This document shows positions 37,509 to 47,634 of a stretch of 64,000 bases of DNA, in pieces. Under the pieces are notes generated by a model. That model saw only the letters and a list, made by a program, of their open reading frames with translations, did not search any database and had not been told where the DNA came from. Within the stretch, counting starts at the first letter, position 1. Every line of letters starts with the position of its first letter. The stretch is from Helicobacter trogontum (GTDB taxonomy: Bacteria > Campylobacterota > Campylobacteria > Campylobacterales > Helicobacteraceae), in the NCBI RefSeq assembly GCF_000765905.2, contig NZ_JRPL02000001.1, positions 124,001-188,000 of the forward strand. The letters run 5' to 3'. A program made the translations under genes and the position numbers.

Positions 37509-38567
37509 GTGCGAGATTCAAAGCTTCATGCAGCTACGATAAGACATATAGATTCTAAAACTACTCCTGCTAATATAATAGAAGAAGGCTTATTGCACGA
37601 TGAACACATTTCCCAAACACATAATGCTAGTAATGCAATATTACACACCGAAGAAATACAACAAACTACTTCAGCACATGAAATACAAAATAGATTACCT
37701 TCAGATACGACAAAATATAGCAATTATTTTCGAAGGTTGCAACACTTTTATAAGAATATGATTCAATATCGCTATCTTATTAGCAAAAAAATCTCATATT
37801 GTTGGCATACTATAACAGATAATGATAGAATCTTTCATTACGCCTCTTCTCTAAGTTTTTATAGTATTTTTTCTATCATTCCTGCTTTTTTAATGTTTTT
37901 TTCCCTTTTTTCCCTCTTTCCAAGTTTTCAAGATCAGTTACAAATTCTAAAGCAATCAATTCTTGATAATATTTTGCCTGATAACTCTTATGAGTTTGCA
38001 AAAATATTAGATAATTTTTTATCAAATGGCAAAGAGATGGGTTTTATAGGGTTTTTGATCTCCCTTGTGAGCTCTTTTATCTTTTTTAGAAATTTTGATG
38101 ATGTTGCTGCACGAATATTTGAAGCAAAAAAACGTAGCTACTTTGACTCTTTTATTATATATTGGCTTTTAATTACACTTATACCAATGTTTTTTGCTAC
38201 TTCTATTTATTTCAACGCCGTAATTGTGAATCTTTACTCTGATGCTGTCATTACAAAATTTTATTCTTTTATACCTATGTTTGCCACTTGGGTAATATTT
38301 GCTATACTTTTTCGTATAGCAGCTAATAAACCACTACGATTTTTAATATTAGTGTTGGCAAGTTTGCTTGGTGCAATTGCGTGGTATGAGTTAAAAATCA
38401 TGTTTTTTTATTATATGAGTTATAATAAGTTTTATAGCAACATTTATGGTTCAGTTTCAATTATTATGTTTGCATTCTTATGGATCTATGTATCATGGCT
38501 TGTTATACTTTTCTCCATGCAATTTTGCAAATGGCTTGATACAAAATATCCGTGTAATGAAAACTAG
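37509..38567 (+). CDS. YihY/BrkB family inner-membrane protein
   Basis: A protein of 352 residues. The first 90 or so are polar and probably disordered. The YihY domain follows, with about six membrane helices and the family pattern FHYASSLSFYSIFSIIPAFL near its start, GFIGFLISLVSSFIFFRNF and a final SIIMFAFLWIYVSWLVILF. The members' role is not firmly known; they were once misnamed ribonuclease BN. The start is GTG with AGGGG eight bases upstream. It is in line with the MORN gene before it. Confidence 0.85.
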   Translation: MRDSKLHAATIRHIDSKTTPANIIEEGLLHDEHISQTHNASNAILHTEEIQQTTSAHEIQNRLPSDTTKYSNYFRRLQHFYKNMIQYRYLISKKISYCWHTITDNDRIFHYASSLSFYSIFSIIPAFLMFFSLFSLFPSFQDQLQILKQSILDNILPDNSYEFAKILDNFLSNGKEMGFIGFLISLVSSFIFFRNFDDVAARIFEAKKRSYFDSFIIYWLLITLIPMFFATSIYFNAVIVNLYSDAVITKFYSFIPMFATWVIFAILFRIAANKPLRFLILVLASLLGAIAWYELKIMFFYYMSYNKFYSNIYGSVSIIMFAFLWIYVSWLVILFSMQFCKWLDTKYPCNEN

Positions 38568-38709
38568 ATTTTGAAATAATTTAGTTGTAATAACTATAAA
38601 ATATAAAGAGATGAATTTATTTTGTGTTTCTAATAAATATATATTAGAATCTTTACTTTAATAATTTTACTTTTTATATTTATTAAATATGTAAAAATAC
38701 ATCTAGATT

Positions 38710-39651
38710 CTAAAACTTTATCAATATGCGATAATTTGCTAAAAATACTGCACTACGCCAAAAATTTGCAGGTATTTTCTCGAGTATATCCGCACTTTCT
38801 GCAAAACCAGGCAATGAAAGATAAGAAAAAGGTATGCCTAGTCCCAACTCCACCCTATGAATATTATTAAAGGTGAGACTCATGCCTAGATTAAAGGAAT
38901 AATCTACTTGCAAATTGTAGTTCCAAATATATTTTGCAGGATAATAATTACCTTTTTGTGGATGTGAGGCATAAGGGCGATAATACATAACCCCGACATT
39001 TAATCCCATAAAACCACCAATATAATTTTTAAATGTATTGTCAAATGGAAATTCAAATAATATATCAGCACTCATAAAGGCTAACATATAAAAGCTTTCT
39101 AGATTCCCAGGACCACCATAAGGGTTACTTACAGGCGAACTAGCACCATTGCGTATATCATAGGTGTAAACATCATTGAAAAATGAAGTAAAAAGCCCAC
39201 CATAAAGCCTTGTGCCCACATAATGATTAAAAAACTTTTGATAACCACCACTACCGCCATATACAAGTGGTGTCGAACGAGTTATTACAAGATTATCGTT
39301 AATATAACCACTTGTATAGATATCTAAGACACCCATACTTATACCAGCAAATAAGCCACTCTTTTTTAGTGCGTCATTATAACTTTGTGTTAGAGCATTA
39401 AATCTTTGTGCACTTGTTTTATTATCTATATAATTTCCATAAGGCACACTTATTTGAAAGTCATTGCCAATTTGTTCTTTTAAACTCATGACTTCATAGC
39501 GTAAAGATTGTAGATAACGTAATTTGTCCTCATAGCTTTTGATGGGTTGTTGTATTTCTTCAAAATTCTTTTTATTGGAATCTAATCCATGAAGATATGA
39601 CATAAGATTTATAAGTAATAGAATATAAAATAGTTTTTTCAAAATACCCAT
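38710..39651 (-). CDS. Helicobacter outer-membrane beta-barrel protein, fourth of four
   Basis: A protein of 313 residues: a signal peptide (FYILLLINLMSYLHG), a helical segment with KSYEDKLRYLQSLRYEV, then alternating beta strands with aromatic girdles (YIGGFMGLNVGVMYYRPY, VDYSFNLGMSLTFNNIHRVELGLG) and a terminal Phe (NYRILIKF), the usual end of a barrel. The HRVELGLGIPFSYL pattern is that of the Helicobacter outer-membrane protein families. The start overlaps the previous gene's stop by 13 bases. The substrate or adhesin role is unknown. Confidence 0.78.
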   Translation of the reverse strand: MGILKKLFYILLLINLMSYLHGLDSNKKNFEEIQQPIKSYEDKLRYLQSLRYEVMSLKEQIGNDFQISVPYGNYIDNKTSAQRFNALTQSYNDALKKSGLFAGISMGVLDIYTSGYINDNLVITRSTPLVYGGSGGYQKFFNHYVGTRLYGGLFTSFFNDVYTYDIRNGASSPVSNPYGGPGNLESFYMLAFMSADILFEFPFDNTFKNYIGGFMGLNVGVMYYRPYASHPQKGNYYPAKYIWNYNLQVDYSFNLGMSLTFNNIHRVELGLGIPFSYLSLPGFAESADILEKIPANFWRSAVFLANYRILIKF

Positions 39652-40655
39652 GAGTAACTCACTATATAACTAGGTTCAAAAATATTTGTTATGCCATTTG
39701 AAAGTGTTGTTAATGGGGATATAAGAATATGCTCAATCTCTATTCTATGATGTTTTGCATATGTCCAGCTAGCACCTATATTTAGATTTAAACCCATACT
39801 ATGTGCGTTTGTTAGATAGTTGTAAGTCTCTATGCTTTGATATTTTTTTGAAAAAAAATAACTACCGACGCCAAAGCCTGCAAAAAAGCCAAAATAATGC
39901 TGTTTAAAAAATACAGGAATATCATGTAAGACAACAAATCTAAGCCCATAATAGTTATATAATACAAGCTCATTATTATGAAAATGATTACCATAAATAT
40001 TGAAGAGTTCTGCTTTTAAACCTAAATGATTATATAAATAACGTAAATAACCAAGCTTTACAATACCTCCAGCACTAGCTTTACTAGCTTCTATTCCAAA
40101 AGTTTGTTCATCATGCATAAAACCTAACATAACACCAATACCTATATAATATCCACTAGCTTGAGTATTTATAAGCCAATTTCGCTTTTTTTTCTCTTTT
40201 TCTATAAGTTGAGATCTTAGCATATATGCTTCTTTTTCAAGCTCATGAATCCTAAAATCAATAAAATGCTCATCTTGCGTAGTATCCATGTTTTTTAACT
40301 GCGAATAATCATAGGTTGTGATTATTGGCACTATGGGTTTCATCGCCTCATCAAAGAGAGAATCTTTAGGACTATTTCGTCGATTGAGGTAATTATGCGT
40401 TTGTGTGTATGGTAATGAAAAATAGGGTAATGGCAGTGAAGAATCAAGGATATTAGATGTATCTTGTAAAAGAATATTTGGGATAAAGTTATCCACTTTC
40501 TTTTTTACTTTTTTTTCCGTTATTTTTTGTTTTTGTGTATCTTTTTTGGGCTTTGTTTTGTTGGCTTCTTTAGCATGTATAGATGTGGTAAATATTACAG
40601 CAATAAACAAAAACATGATTCTTTTTATAGTATGTATATATTTTTTAAAATACAT
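39639..40655 (-). CDS. Helicobacter outer-membrane beta-barrel protein, third of four
   Basis: A protein of 338 residues with a signal peptide (IMFLFIAVIFTTSIHA), a Lys/Thr-rich stretch (KTKPKKDTQKQKITEKKVKK), a coiled-coil (FRIHELEKEAYMLRSQLIEK) and a barrel domain containing ASGYYIGIGVMLGFMHDE, YFGFFAGFGVGSYFFS, HHRIEIEHILISPL and a terminal SYSWVF. The Lys-rich segment and coiled coil come before the barrel, as in its neighbours. It overlaps the genes on both sides by a few bases, so all four are probably translated from one transcript. Confidence 0.78.
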   Translation of the reverse strand: MYFKKYIHTIKRIMFLFIAVIFTTSIHAKEANKTKPKKDTQKQKITEKKVKKKVDNFIPNILLQDTSNILDSSLPLPYFSLPYTQTHNYLNRRNSPKDSLFDEAMKPIVPIITTYDYSQLKNMDTTQDEHFIDFRIHELEKEAYMLRSQLIEKEKKKRNWLINTQASGYYIGIGVMLGFMHDEQTFGIEASKASAGGIVKLGYLRYLYNHLGLKAELFNIYGNHFHNNELVLYNYYGLRFVVLHDIPVFFKQHYFGFFAGFGVGSYFFSKKYQSIETYNYLTNAHSMGLNLNIGASWTYAKHHRIEIEHILISPLTTLSNGITNIFEPSYIVSYSWVF

Positions 40656-41565
40656 ATACCCATCCTAAACTTAGATTCATAGGTTTTGCAAAATCACTTG
40701 AAAATATATTGCTCGGGTTTTGCACCACATCATTAAGCTTTCTAGTGATATAACTTCCATAATGATAAATAAAGGTTTTAAAACCTAATTCAAGCTTATG
40801 TTTCTCATGAAATGAAATATAAGTTAGCAATGTAATATTTGAGGCAAATCCATTAAGTTTATCCCAATATTTATCATTATAAGTCATATAACCTATTCCA
40901 AAACCCGCACCAATTCCAAATTTCATATCATTAGAGATGGGGAATTCATACATAACTTCAGCATTAATATTTGTTGCATTAAAAGTACTAGCTATAAAGT
41001 CTGCATAAGGATCATTTTTTAGAGATGATAAAATATTACTCGCAATAAGTGTATCAATGTAAATTTTAAGCCCTATTTGTTTACTTGCAATACCAAGAAA
41101 GTTTTGGAATCCAACCTTTAGATTTATAGTTGGTAAAACATTAACGTTATCGGCTACTGCAGCAAATGTAGCACCAAGTTGCACCCCAAGAAATAATTGT
41201 GTTTTGTATTCACTGTTTTCTAATTTATGCTTGGCTTGTTCTCTTTGCACCTTGTTTTGTGCGTCATTAATCCCGATTTGTAGATCTTCAACAGAATAGT
41301 TTTGTGGTTCTAGAGTATAGATTCTTTCTCTTTCATATACTTCTCTCATAGAATCTTTTACATGTTGCATTCTCTCTATAGAATGCCTAATTTTTATAGT
41401 ATGTTTGTCTTCTATCACATCAAATATATCTGTGCTATCTTTATCTAGTTGCATAGAATCTTTTTTATGTTTATCTTGTTTTACTTTACTTTCTTTTGCA
41501 TCATTTGCATACATAAGATTAAATGATATTATAAGACATAATAAGATTCTAGAAAACATAATCAT
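40645..41565 (-). CDS. Helicobacter outer-membrane beta-barrel protein, second of four
   Basis: About 306 residues. A signal peptide (MIMFSRILLCLIISFNLMYA) is followed by a charged segment and coiled coil, then a barrel with FLGVQLGATFAAVADN, FGIGAGFGIGYMTYND, HKLELGFKTFIYHYG and the ending LGWVYVF. ATGs at 41565 and 41559 are both possible, and an in-frame TTG lies at 41571. I chose 41565 because the shorter leader still gives a full signal peptide. The start lies inside the end of the first gene. Confidence 0.76.
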   Translation of the reverse strand: MIMFSRILLCLIISFNLMYANDAKESKVKQDKHKKDSMQLDKDSTDIFDVIEDKHTIKIRHSIERMQHVKDSMREVYERERIYTLEPQNYSVEDLQIGINDAQNKVQREQAKHKLENSEYKTQLFLGVQLGATFAAVADNVNVLPTINLKVGFQNFLGIASKQIGLKIYIDTLIASNILSSLKNDPYADFIASTFNATNINAEVMYEFPISNDMKFGIGAGFGIGYMTYNDKYWDKLNGFASNITLLTYISFHEKHKLELGFKTFIYHYGSYITRKLNDVVQNPSNIFSSDFAKPMNLSLGWVYVF

Positions 41566-42337
41566 ATCCAATCATCATGGTATATCCCAGAAAACCACGT
41601 TCTATCCCTTGAGTGCTTCCAAAGTAGATTCCAGCTCTATGGTGATAACGCGGATAACGCACACTTATACCCAAATTTAGTCTATATGCTACCTCATATT
41701 TATCTCCATAAGGTGATACAATAAGCCCTGTAATTTTGCTTGAACCAAGCCCAACACCAAGATTTATATTAGCAATAAATCCACGAAGCTCTAAGAAATC
41801 CCATAGCATATCTGCATTAATGCCAGTAAAAAACAATCCATTGTGTCCAAAACTTACACAAAAATCAATATAAACTTGATATCCAAAGCGGTTTATAGGT
41901 AGAATTTTTCCTGTATATTTTTGATATCCTGCGCGAAGTCCAAATAAACTAAAGTTAAACGCTGTTTGCTTTATTGCTTGTGTGCCCACCATACCCATAT
42001 CAACAAATAAAGGTAATGCAACATTAAAATTAAACCCATAGGTCGCACCTATAAAGAAAGCATTCTTTTTCTCTGCACTATCAACGTTATGAATAATTTG
42101 TATGATATCTTTATCATAAAATTTATTGCGGGATTGGATATAAGGATAATATTTAGAATCTAGATTAGGATAATCTATATTATATGGATTTGCTTTATTA
42201 ATCTGGGATGTCTTAGTGTTATTAATATTTTCTTCATTAGCATAGAGGCAGAGAGGTATGAGAAAATATAGACAAATATATCGTATATAAGAATGCAGAT
42301 GAATAACATAGGTATGTTTTATAATATTTTGTTTCAT
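41549..42337 (-). CDS. Helicobacter outer-membrane beta-barrel protein, first of four
   Basis: A protein of 262 residues, the smallest of the cluster. A signal peptide (YICLYFLIPLCLYA) is followed by a short Asn-rich segment and a barrel with AFFIGATYGFNFNVALP, GYQVYIDFCVSFGHNGL, FIANINLGVGLGSSKI, HHRAGIYFGS and the ending MIGYDYVF. The shared order of strands and the terminal Phe make the four genes look like diverged paralogues. The AGGATT upstream of the ATG is a modest ribosome binding site. Confidence 0.78.
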   Translation of the reverse strand: MKQNIIKHTYVIHLHSYIRYICLYFLIPLCLYANEENINNTKTSQINKANPYNIDYPNLDSKYYPYIQSRNKFYDKDIIQIIHNVDSAEKKNAFFIGATYGFNFNVALPLFVDMGMVGTQAIKQTAFNFSLFGLRAGYQKYTGKILPINRFGYQVYIDFCVSFGHNGLFFTGINADMLWDFLELRGFIANINLGVGLGSSKITGLIVSPYGDKYEVAYRLNLGISVRYPRYHHRAGIYFGSTQGIERGFLGYTMMIGYDYVF

Positions 42338-42882
42338 AGCACAATCCTAGACTTTTTGTGCAAATTTACAAGTAAATGTTTTTCTATCATATAATTGCTG
42401 CATAAAACAGAAAAACACACATATAAGAGTCTTAATGTTTTTTTGTCGTAATTTATTTTGACAATAAGCCATTTGAGAGTATATGTAGTATAATAAAACC
42501 AAATCGATAAAGTAGTATAAATTTGCATAAAGTTCCCCACAACTCTCACAACAAATCAGAGCACCAATTCTAGTAAAATATGTGATAGTAAGAAAAATCT
42601 GCATACGCAAAATATGCCCCAAACTATTCACACAACATACAGATCTCCTTTATTTCTAAAAAAGCTCGTAAAAACCAAACCAAATGTATTATGAATAATT
42701 ATATCACTTTAAATTTAAATAATGTAGGGTGATATGAGACATGTCATAAAATACGCAACATAGTATCAAAACATTTGGGTCTAATAACGTACTTAAAGCC
42801 TAAAAAATAAGTAAAACTCCCCATATTATGCCTATATATAGGCTAAAAGTATGTAATCACTTTATATGATTAAAAGATTACG
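42338..42882. other. Spacer between the outer-membrane cluster and rpmH, no rnpA
   Basis: About 545 bases. Minus-strand translation gives no RnpA-like protein, although rnpA nearly always follows rpmH. AAAGGAG near 42650 followed by ATG and a five-codon frame looks like a stray ribosome binding site. Two overlapping short frames near 42334-42631 have no support. The promoter of the outer-membrane operon should lie here. Confidence 0.55.
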
Positions 42883-43020
42883 TTATGCAACACTTAATCT
42901 TTTTCTACCTTTAGCACGTCTTGCATTAATCACTCTTCTCCCATTTTTTGTTTTCATTCTTGTGCGAAAACCATGAGTTCTTTTTCTTGGTGTATTGTGT
43001 GGTTGATATGTTCGTTTCAT
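42883..43020 (-). CDS. rpmH: 50S ribosomal protein L34
   Basis: A protein of 45 residues, too short for common ORF cutoffs, and strongly basic. It starts [18 protein letters not shown] and ends [14 protein letters not shown], the standard L34 sequence. It is part of the large ribosomal subunit near the exit region. AAGG lies about nine bases before the ATG. In most bacteria rnpA and yidC follow directly; here the next minus-strand gene is the outer-membrane cluster more than 500 bases away. Confidence 0.97.
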   Translation of the reverse strand: MKRTYQPHNTPRKRTHGFRTRMKTKNGRRVINARRAKGRKRLSVA

Positions 43021-43349
43021 TGTGTGCTACCTTTTCTTGAAATAAGTTTAATAAACAAAGCCTGCAATCATAGCATACTTTTGTTATTTTTGCAAGATTG
43101 CATCTTTTTTAGAATCTATTCTTAATTAGCAATCTTTTATTTGAATTTCCAATAAAACATTATAAAAATTTCATTAAGTCTTTATGGAATGTGGGGATTT
43201 ATTTAGACTTTTTGTTTTATGATAGTAGTTAATAGGATATATCTTCTATTTTGATTCTTAAAATTAAATGGATTCCTGAAGAGTAATTGAATTTTAAAAA
43301 AGTCTTAATATGTTGTGTTTCATTTTTTTTATTACAGCATGAGATTACT

Positions 43350-43728
43350 CTAGATATTTGTAATTGCAAGACTAGCCTTTTTGTCTCTAGCTATTTGTAA
43401 AACTCTTTTAAAGAGTTGTATAAAATCATTAGCATCACTTGTTATAAAATAATTTGATAGGTCTGTAAATCATTACTGATACTATCACCCCAAGGTGGCA
43501 CAAGAGATAAATCTTTAATATCCCAAATTATTTGCTTTGGAGTAAGATTTTTAAACTCTTTTTATATAGTCTCTAATTCATTTAACGCTAAAGAAGCTTT
43601 TGAAAAATCTAATTGACCTTGATATATTCCATTCATTATTATGGAAATCTACTTCCCCAATTTCCTTTTTCAAGATGATAAGCTACATTGCTAAAAATGC
43701 GTATAGAATCACTACTGCCTATTTTATA
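43350..43728 (-). pseudogene. Decayed Imm70-like immunity protein gene
   Basis: Minus-strand translation across frames gives KIGSSDSIRIFSNVAYHLE, KGNWGSRFP, then after a frameshift MNGIYQGQLDFSKASLALNE and LETI, an in-frame stop, KEFKNLTPKQIIWDIKDLS, VPPWGDSISND, and after a second frameshift FTDLSNYFITSDANDFIQLF to a final stop at 43350. The order and wording match Imm70-type immunity proteins as I remember them. Such proteins neutralise polymorphic toxins. Two frameshifts and one stop make it nonfunctional. No toxin gene is visible nearby. The 5' end is unclear. Confidence 0.7.
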
Positions 43729-43822
43729 TCACAGATCATTAGCATTGAAGTTTACCACTACTTGCCCTCAGATCAGACTTAAGATAATAAAACTACCTTT
43801 TATTTAATCGTCGACCAAGGAT

Positions 43823-45097
43823 TTATTGTGCAAATAGTTGTTTTGCATCATAGCTTAAAAACTTATGTCCATGACGCAACTCCAAAAGTCGATTATATTT
43901 TGCATTTCTCTCACCTCTTGCAGGTGCTCCTGTTTTTATTTCGCCTGCATTAACCGCGATACTTAAATCTGCTATAAAGGAATCTTCGCTTTCACCACTT
44001 CTATGGCTAATAATAGTTTTATACCCACTCTTTTGTGCTAACCTTATAGCTTCCATTGTTTGTGTGATTGTGCCTATTTGATTTGGTTTAATAAGAATTG
44101 CATTTGCAATATTTTTATTAATGCCCTCTTGTAGTATCATGGTATTTGTTACAAATAAGTCATCACCTACAAGTTGGATTTTTTTGCCAAGTCTTTCTGT
44201 TAAATATTCCCAACCATTCCAATCATCTTCACTTAAACCATCTTCTATGGACACAATAGGATATTTCTTTACTAATTCTTCGTAATAAGCAACTAAGCCC
44301 TTAGAATCTAATTTTTTATTTTCGCCTTTTAAATGATAAATTCCATCTTCATAAAACTCACTACTTGCAATATCAAGTGCTATACTTATATCTTCCCCTG
44401 CTTTATATCCTGCTTGTTCAATCGCTTGAATTATATAATTAATAGGTTCTTCATTATTTCTTAAATTTGGTGCAAAACCACCTTCATCACCCACACCTGT
44501 GCTTAAGCCTTTGTCATTTAAAATCTTTTTTAATGTGTGATATACTTCAACACTCGCACGTAATGCTCTTTTAAAACAATCAAATCCAAGAGGCATAATC
44601 ATATATTCTTGAAAATCTACATTATTATCAGCATGGCTACCACCATTAATAATATTTAACATAGGAGCGGGTAGTGTTGTTGCATTAATACCGCCAAGGT
44701 ATCTAAAAAGCGGGATTTTTTGTGAATTTGCACTTGCACGTGCTATCGCCATGGAAACGCCAAGTGTAGCATTTGCACCAAGACTGGAGTAATTGTGCGT
44801 ATTATCAATACTCTTTAGCATATAATCAATACTTGTTTGCCTGTATGCTTCCATGCCCACAATATCTCTTGCTATTTTTTCTGTTATATTTGCACATGCT
44901 TGTAATACACCCTTACCCAAGAAACGCATATTATCTTTATCTCTAAGTTCTAAGGCTTCTTTTTTCCCCGTGCTTGCACCACTTGGCACAATCGCACTGC
45001 CTACACTACCATCACTCAAAACCGCCTTAACGCAAATTGTTGGATTACCACGACTATCTAATACTTCAAATGCATCAAGTTCTTTAATAATTGCCAT
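43823..45097 (-). CDS. eno: Enolase
   Basis: Converts 2-phosphoglycerate to phosphoenolpyruvate. The protein of 424 residues has [15 protein letters not shown] near the start, [12 protein letters not shown], and the metal-binding acidic residues in [11 protein letters not shown] and VGDDLFVTN. The C-terminal [15 protein letters not shown] is diagnostic. AAAGGATATAA precedes the ATG. In many Epsilonproteobacteria eno lies beside recA; that is not the case here, where an immunity-gene remnant and rpmH follow. Confidence 0.98.
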   Translation of the reverse strand: MAIIKELDAFEVLDSRGNPTICVKAVLSDGSVGSAIVPSGASTGKKEALELRDKDNMRFLGKGVLQACANITEKIARDIVGMEAYRQTSIDYMLKSIDNTHNYSSLGANATLGVSMAIARASANSQKIPLFRYLGGINATTLPAPMLNIINGGSHADNNVDFQEYMIMPLGFDCFKRALRASVEVYHTLKKILNDKGLSTGVGDEGGFAPNLRNNEEPINYIIQAIEQAGYKAGEDISIALDIASSEFYEDGIYHLKGENKKLDSKGLVAYYEELVKKYPIVSIEDGLSEDDWNGWEYLTERLGKKIQLVGDDLFVTNTMILQEGINKNIANAILIKPNQIGTITQTMEAIRLAQKSGYKTIISHRSGESEDSFIADLSIAVNAGEIKTGAPARGERNAKYNRLLELRHGHKFLSYDAKQLFAQ

Positions 45098-45450
45098 TTA
45101 TATCCTTTAATTACATAAAACTTTGTGTTGCTTATTTTAACATATTGAATGCGTTTTTTATACTTTTAATCAAGATTCTGTAATTTTGCATATACGATAA
45201 AGTTGCTTATTTAGAGTTGTATTATAATTACATTTGATATAAACATTAACTTGCAATTCTATGGAATTTCATTACTAGATGTTTAAAGATTTATAGATTA
45301 ATAATTAATATGTATTATGTAATTGTAGTAATCTTTATAAGATTAATAACTTATTTTGAATATCACCTGTCTTAAATATGTGTGAATAATAATGAAGTCT
45401 TATAATTAATGGGATTCTAAGAAATATAAAATTTTAATAAAAGGGAAAAT
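45098..45450. other. Divergent promoter region of eno and the ABC ATPase gene
   Basis: About 350 AT-rich bases between divergent genes. Both promoters should be here. I see no gene, no repeat and no recognised operator. AAGGGAAAAT lies before the ATPase start. Confidence 0.5.
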
Positions 45451-46260
45451 ATGAAACAAATAAACATACAAAAAGATAAGAATGATTCTTATATGTCAGG
45501 AAATTTACCCATCATTATAGGCAAAGATGTTTCTTTTAGTTACAATGGAGAAAAAATTTTTGAATCTGTAAATTTTGAGATTCTACATAAAGAATTCTTA
45601 GGAATCATAGGTCCAAATGGTGGTGGAAAAACAACTTTTATAAAAATTTTACTTGGACTTTTACCAGATTTTACAGGAGAAATTAGCTATCCAAATAGAG
45701 AACTTTTTGCAAGTAAAAAAGAGATTGGTTATGTGCCACAAAATACGCAAATCAATATAGATTTTCCTATAATGGTGATAGAAATAGTAGAAATGGGTAT
45801 ATTAGAAACAAGAGTATTTGGATATAGAGTAAATAAGAAACTAAGAATGCAAGCCTTTGAGATTTTAAGTAAGTTGGGAATTGAGAATCTTGCATATAAA
45901 AAAATCAGTGATTTAAGTGGCGGACAAAGACAACGAGTGTTTATTGCACGTGCATTAATTGGCAATCCAAAGCTTCTAATTTTAGATGAACCAACATCAA
46001 ATATAGATACCCAAACACAGGTTGAGATATATAAAATATTAAAAACAATTAACGAATTTCATACTATAATTACGATCAGTCACGATATACCCATAACTTT
46101 AGAATATGCAACAAGAATTTTGCACATTAATAGAGCAATTCATAGCCATGAAACACCGCATATTACGTTGAATAAAGATGGGCATATCTGTGAGATTGAT
46201 ATTTTTCAAGATTTTGCAAAGAATTATAATGAAGGAGGCTTAAGTAATGAACGAGTTTGA
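45451..46260 (+). CDS. ABC transporter ATPase, ZnuC/MntB-like
   Basis: A stand-alone ABC ATPase of 269 residues. Walker A is [12 protein letters not shown], the Q-loop is [10 protein letters not shown], the signature is [17 protein letters not shown] and Walker B is [12 protein letters not shown]. The layout and GPNGGGK variant are typical of ATPases for zinc, manganese or iron chelates. No permease or binding protein is adjacent, so the substrate is open. An in-frame ATG at 45493 (MSGNLPII) is an alternative start. It overlaps mqo by 14 bases. Confidence 0.82.
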   Translation: MKQINIQKDKNDSYMSGNLPIIIGKDVSFSYNGEKIFESVNFEILHKEFLGIIGPNGGGKTTFIKILLGLLPDFTGEISYPNRELFASKKEIGYVPQNTQINIDFPIMVIEIVEMGILETRVFGYRVNKKLRMQAFEILSKLGIENLAYKKISDLSGGQRQRVFIARALIGNPKLLILDEPTSNIDTQTQVEIYKILKTINEFHTIITISHDIPITLEYATRILHINRAIHSHETPHITLNKDGHICEIDIFQDFAKNYNEGGLSNERV

Positions 46261-47593
46261 TGTCGTCATTATTGGCGGTGGAGTGAGTGGTTGCTGCACT
46301 TTTTACACATTAACAGAATACAGCGATATAAAGAAAGTTGCAATTATAGAAAAAGAAACAAAATTAGCACAGATAAGCTCAAGCCATAAGGCAAATTCAC
46401 AAACGATACATGATGGTTCCATAGAAACAAATTATAGTCCTGAAAAAGCTAAAAAAGTAAAGTTATCTGCACAAAAAGTTCGTAACTTTTGTTTGAAAGA
46501 GAATCTGCAAAATAAAGTTATTTATAGTATGCAAAAAATGGCAATTGGTGTGGGTGATCATGAATGTGAAGTTATGACAAAGAGACATGAAGAGTTTCAA
46601 CATATTTTCCCTGGACTTAAGTTCTATACAAAAGAAGCGATTAAAAGCATGGAACCAAAGGTTATAGAAGGGAAAGATGGTGGGGATCGACCTGAAAATG
46701 TTGTGGGTTCTGGTTTTGATTCTGACTGGTGTGCAGTAAATTATGAAGCTTTAAGTGAATATTTTATACAGAAAGCAAAGGAAAAAAATCCACAAAATGA
46801 AGTATTTTTGGGCTTTCGCGTAAATAAGATTGAGCCAAAAAATGCAGGATATGCTGTTATTGGTGCAGATGGTAGAGAAATTTATGCAAAATTTGTGCTC
46901 GTTGATGCTGGTTCATATTCATTACCATTGGCCCAAAGAGCCGGTTATGGTTTAGATCTTGGTTGTTTACCTGTTGGTGGGGAGTTTTATTTTGCACCAA
47001 ACCTTTTAAAAGGAAAAGTATATGGTGTGCAAAATCCTAAACTTCCATTTGCTGCTTTGCACGGTGATCCTGATGTATTTGTAGAAGGTAAGACAAGACT
47101 CGGACCAACTGCACTTGCTACATTACGACTTGAAAATAGTAGACATTTTTTTGATGTGCTTAGTCCAGAACTATTGAAACTTGATTTACATTTAGATGTG
47201 ATGAAAGTTACTTATGATTTATTGAGTGATTCTGAGATTAGAAATTATATTTTGTGTAATATTTTCTTCCATTTGCCTTTCTTTGGTAAGAGATTGTTTA
47301 TAAAAGATGCGCAAAAGATTATTCCGTCTTTGAAGCTTGAAGATATTACATTTGCAAAAGGATATGGCGAAGTGCGACCACAAGTGGTTGATAGGACAGC
47401 TAAGAAACTTGAGCTTGGTGAGAAAAAAATACGTACAGGAAAAGGTATGACATTTAATATGACACCATCACCAGGTGCAACTTCCTGTCTACAAAATGCT
47501 ATGGTTGATTCTGAAGAGATTGTTTCATTTTTGAATGCGAAATTTGATAAAGAGAGATTTTTAAAAGAGCTATCGCCTGAAGAATTGCAATAA
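46247..47593 (+). CDS. mqo: Malate:quinone oxidoreductase
   Basis: Membrane-associated FAD enzyme that oxidises malate and reduces quinone, replacing NAD-dependent malate dehydrogenase in Helicobacter. The N-terminal dinucleotide motif is [17 protein letters not shown]. The next segments, [19 protein letters not shown] and [13 protein letters not shown], are typical of this Mqo group. The C-terminus [17 protein letters not shown] is the FAD-binding end. The 448 residues are normal. GGAGG lies nine bases before the ATG. It overlaps the ABC ATPase gene, giving coupled translation. Confidence 0.93.
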   Translation: MNEFDVVIIGGGVSGCCTFYTLTEYSDIKKVAIIEKETKLAQISSSHKANSQTIHDGSIETNYSPEKAKKVKLSAQKVRNFCLKENLQNKVIYSMQKMAIGVGDHECEVMTKRHEEFQHIFPGLKFYTKEAIKSMEPKVIEGKDGGDRPENVVGSGFDSDWCAVNYEALSEYFIQKAKEKNPQNEVFLGFRVNKIEPKNAGYAVIGADGREIYAKFVLVDAGSYSLPLAQRAGYGLDLGCLPVGGEFYFAPNLLKGKVYGVQNPKLPFAALHGDPDVFVEGKTRLGPTALATLRLENSRHFFDVLSPELLKLDLHLDVMKVTYDLLSDSEIRNYILCNIFFHLPFFGKRLFIKDAQKIIPSLKLEDITFAKGYGEVRPQVVDRTAKKLELGEKKIRTGKGMTFNMTPSPGATSCLQNAMVDSEEIVSFLNAKFDKERFLKELSPEELQ

Positions 47594-47606
47594 TATTTAT
47601 TCTCTT

Positions 47607-47634
47607 TCCTTTTCTAGTTTCATAATGAAAAGGA
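47607..47634 (+). terminator. Possible terminator after mqo
   Basis: TCCTTTTC (47607-47614) pairs with GAAAAGGA (47627-47634) across a 12-base loop just behind the mqo stop. The stem is weak and only a short T-run follows. Confidence 0.4.

Noticed and set aside
42347-42631. Minus-strand open frame of 94 codons between rpmH and the outer-membrane cluster
   Set aside because: The start is a GTG 13 bases from the nearest AGGAG, the frame overlaps another frame, and it does not resemble RnpA or a secreted protein.
43600-43782. Plus-strand open frame of 60 codons near eno
   Set aside because: It is antisense to the Imm70-like remnant, which reads far better on the minus strand.
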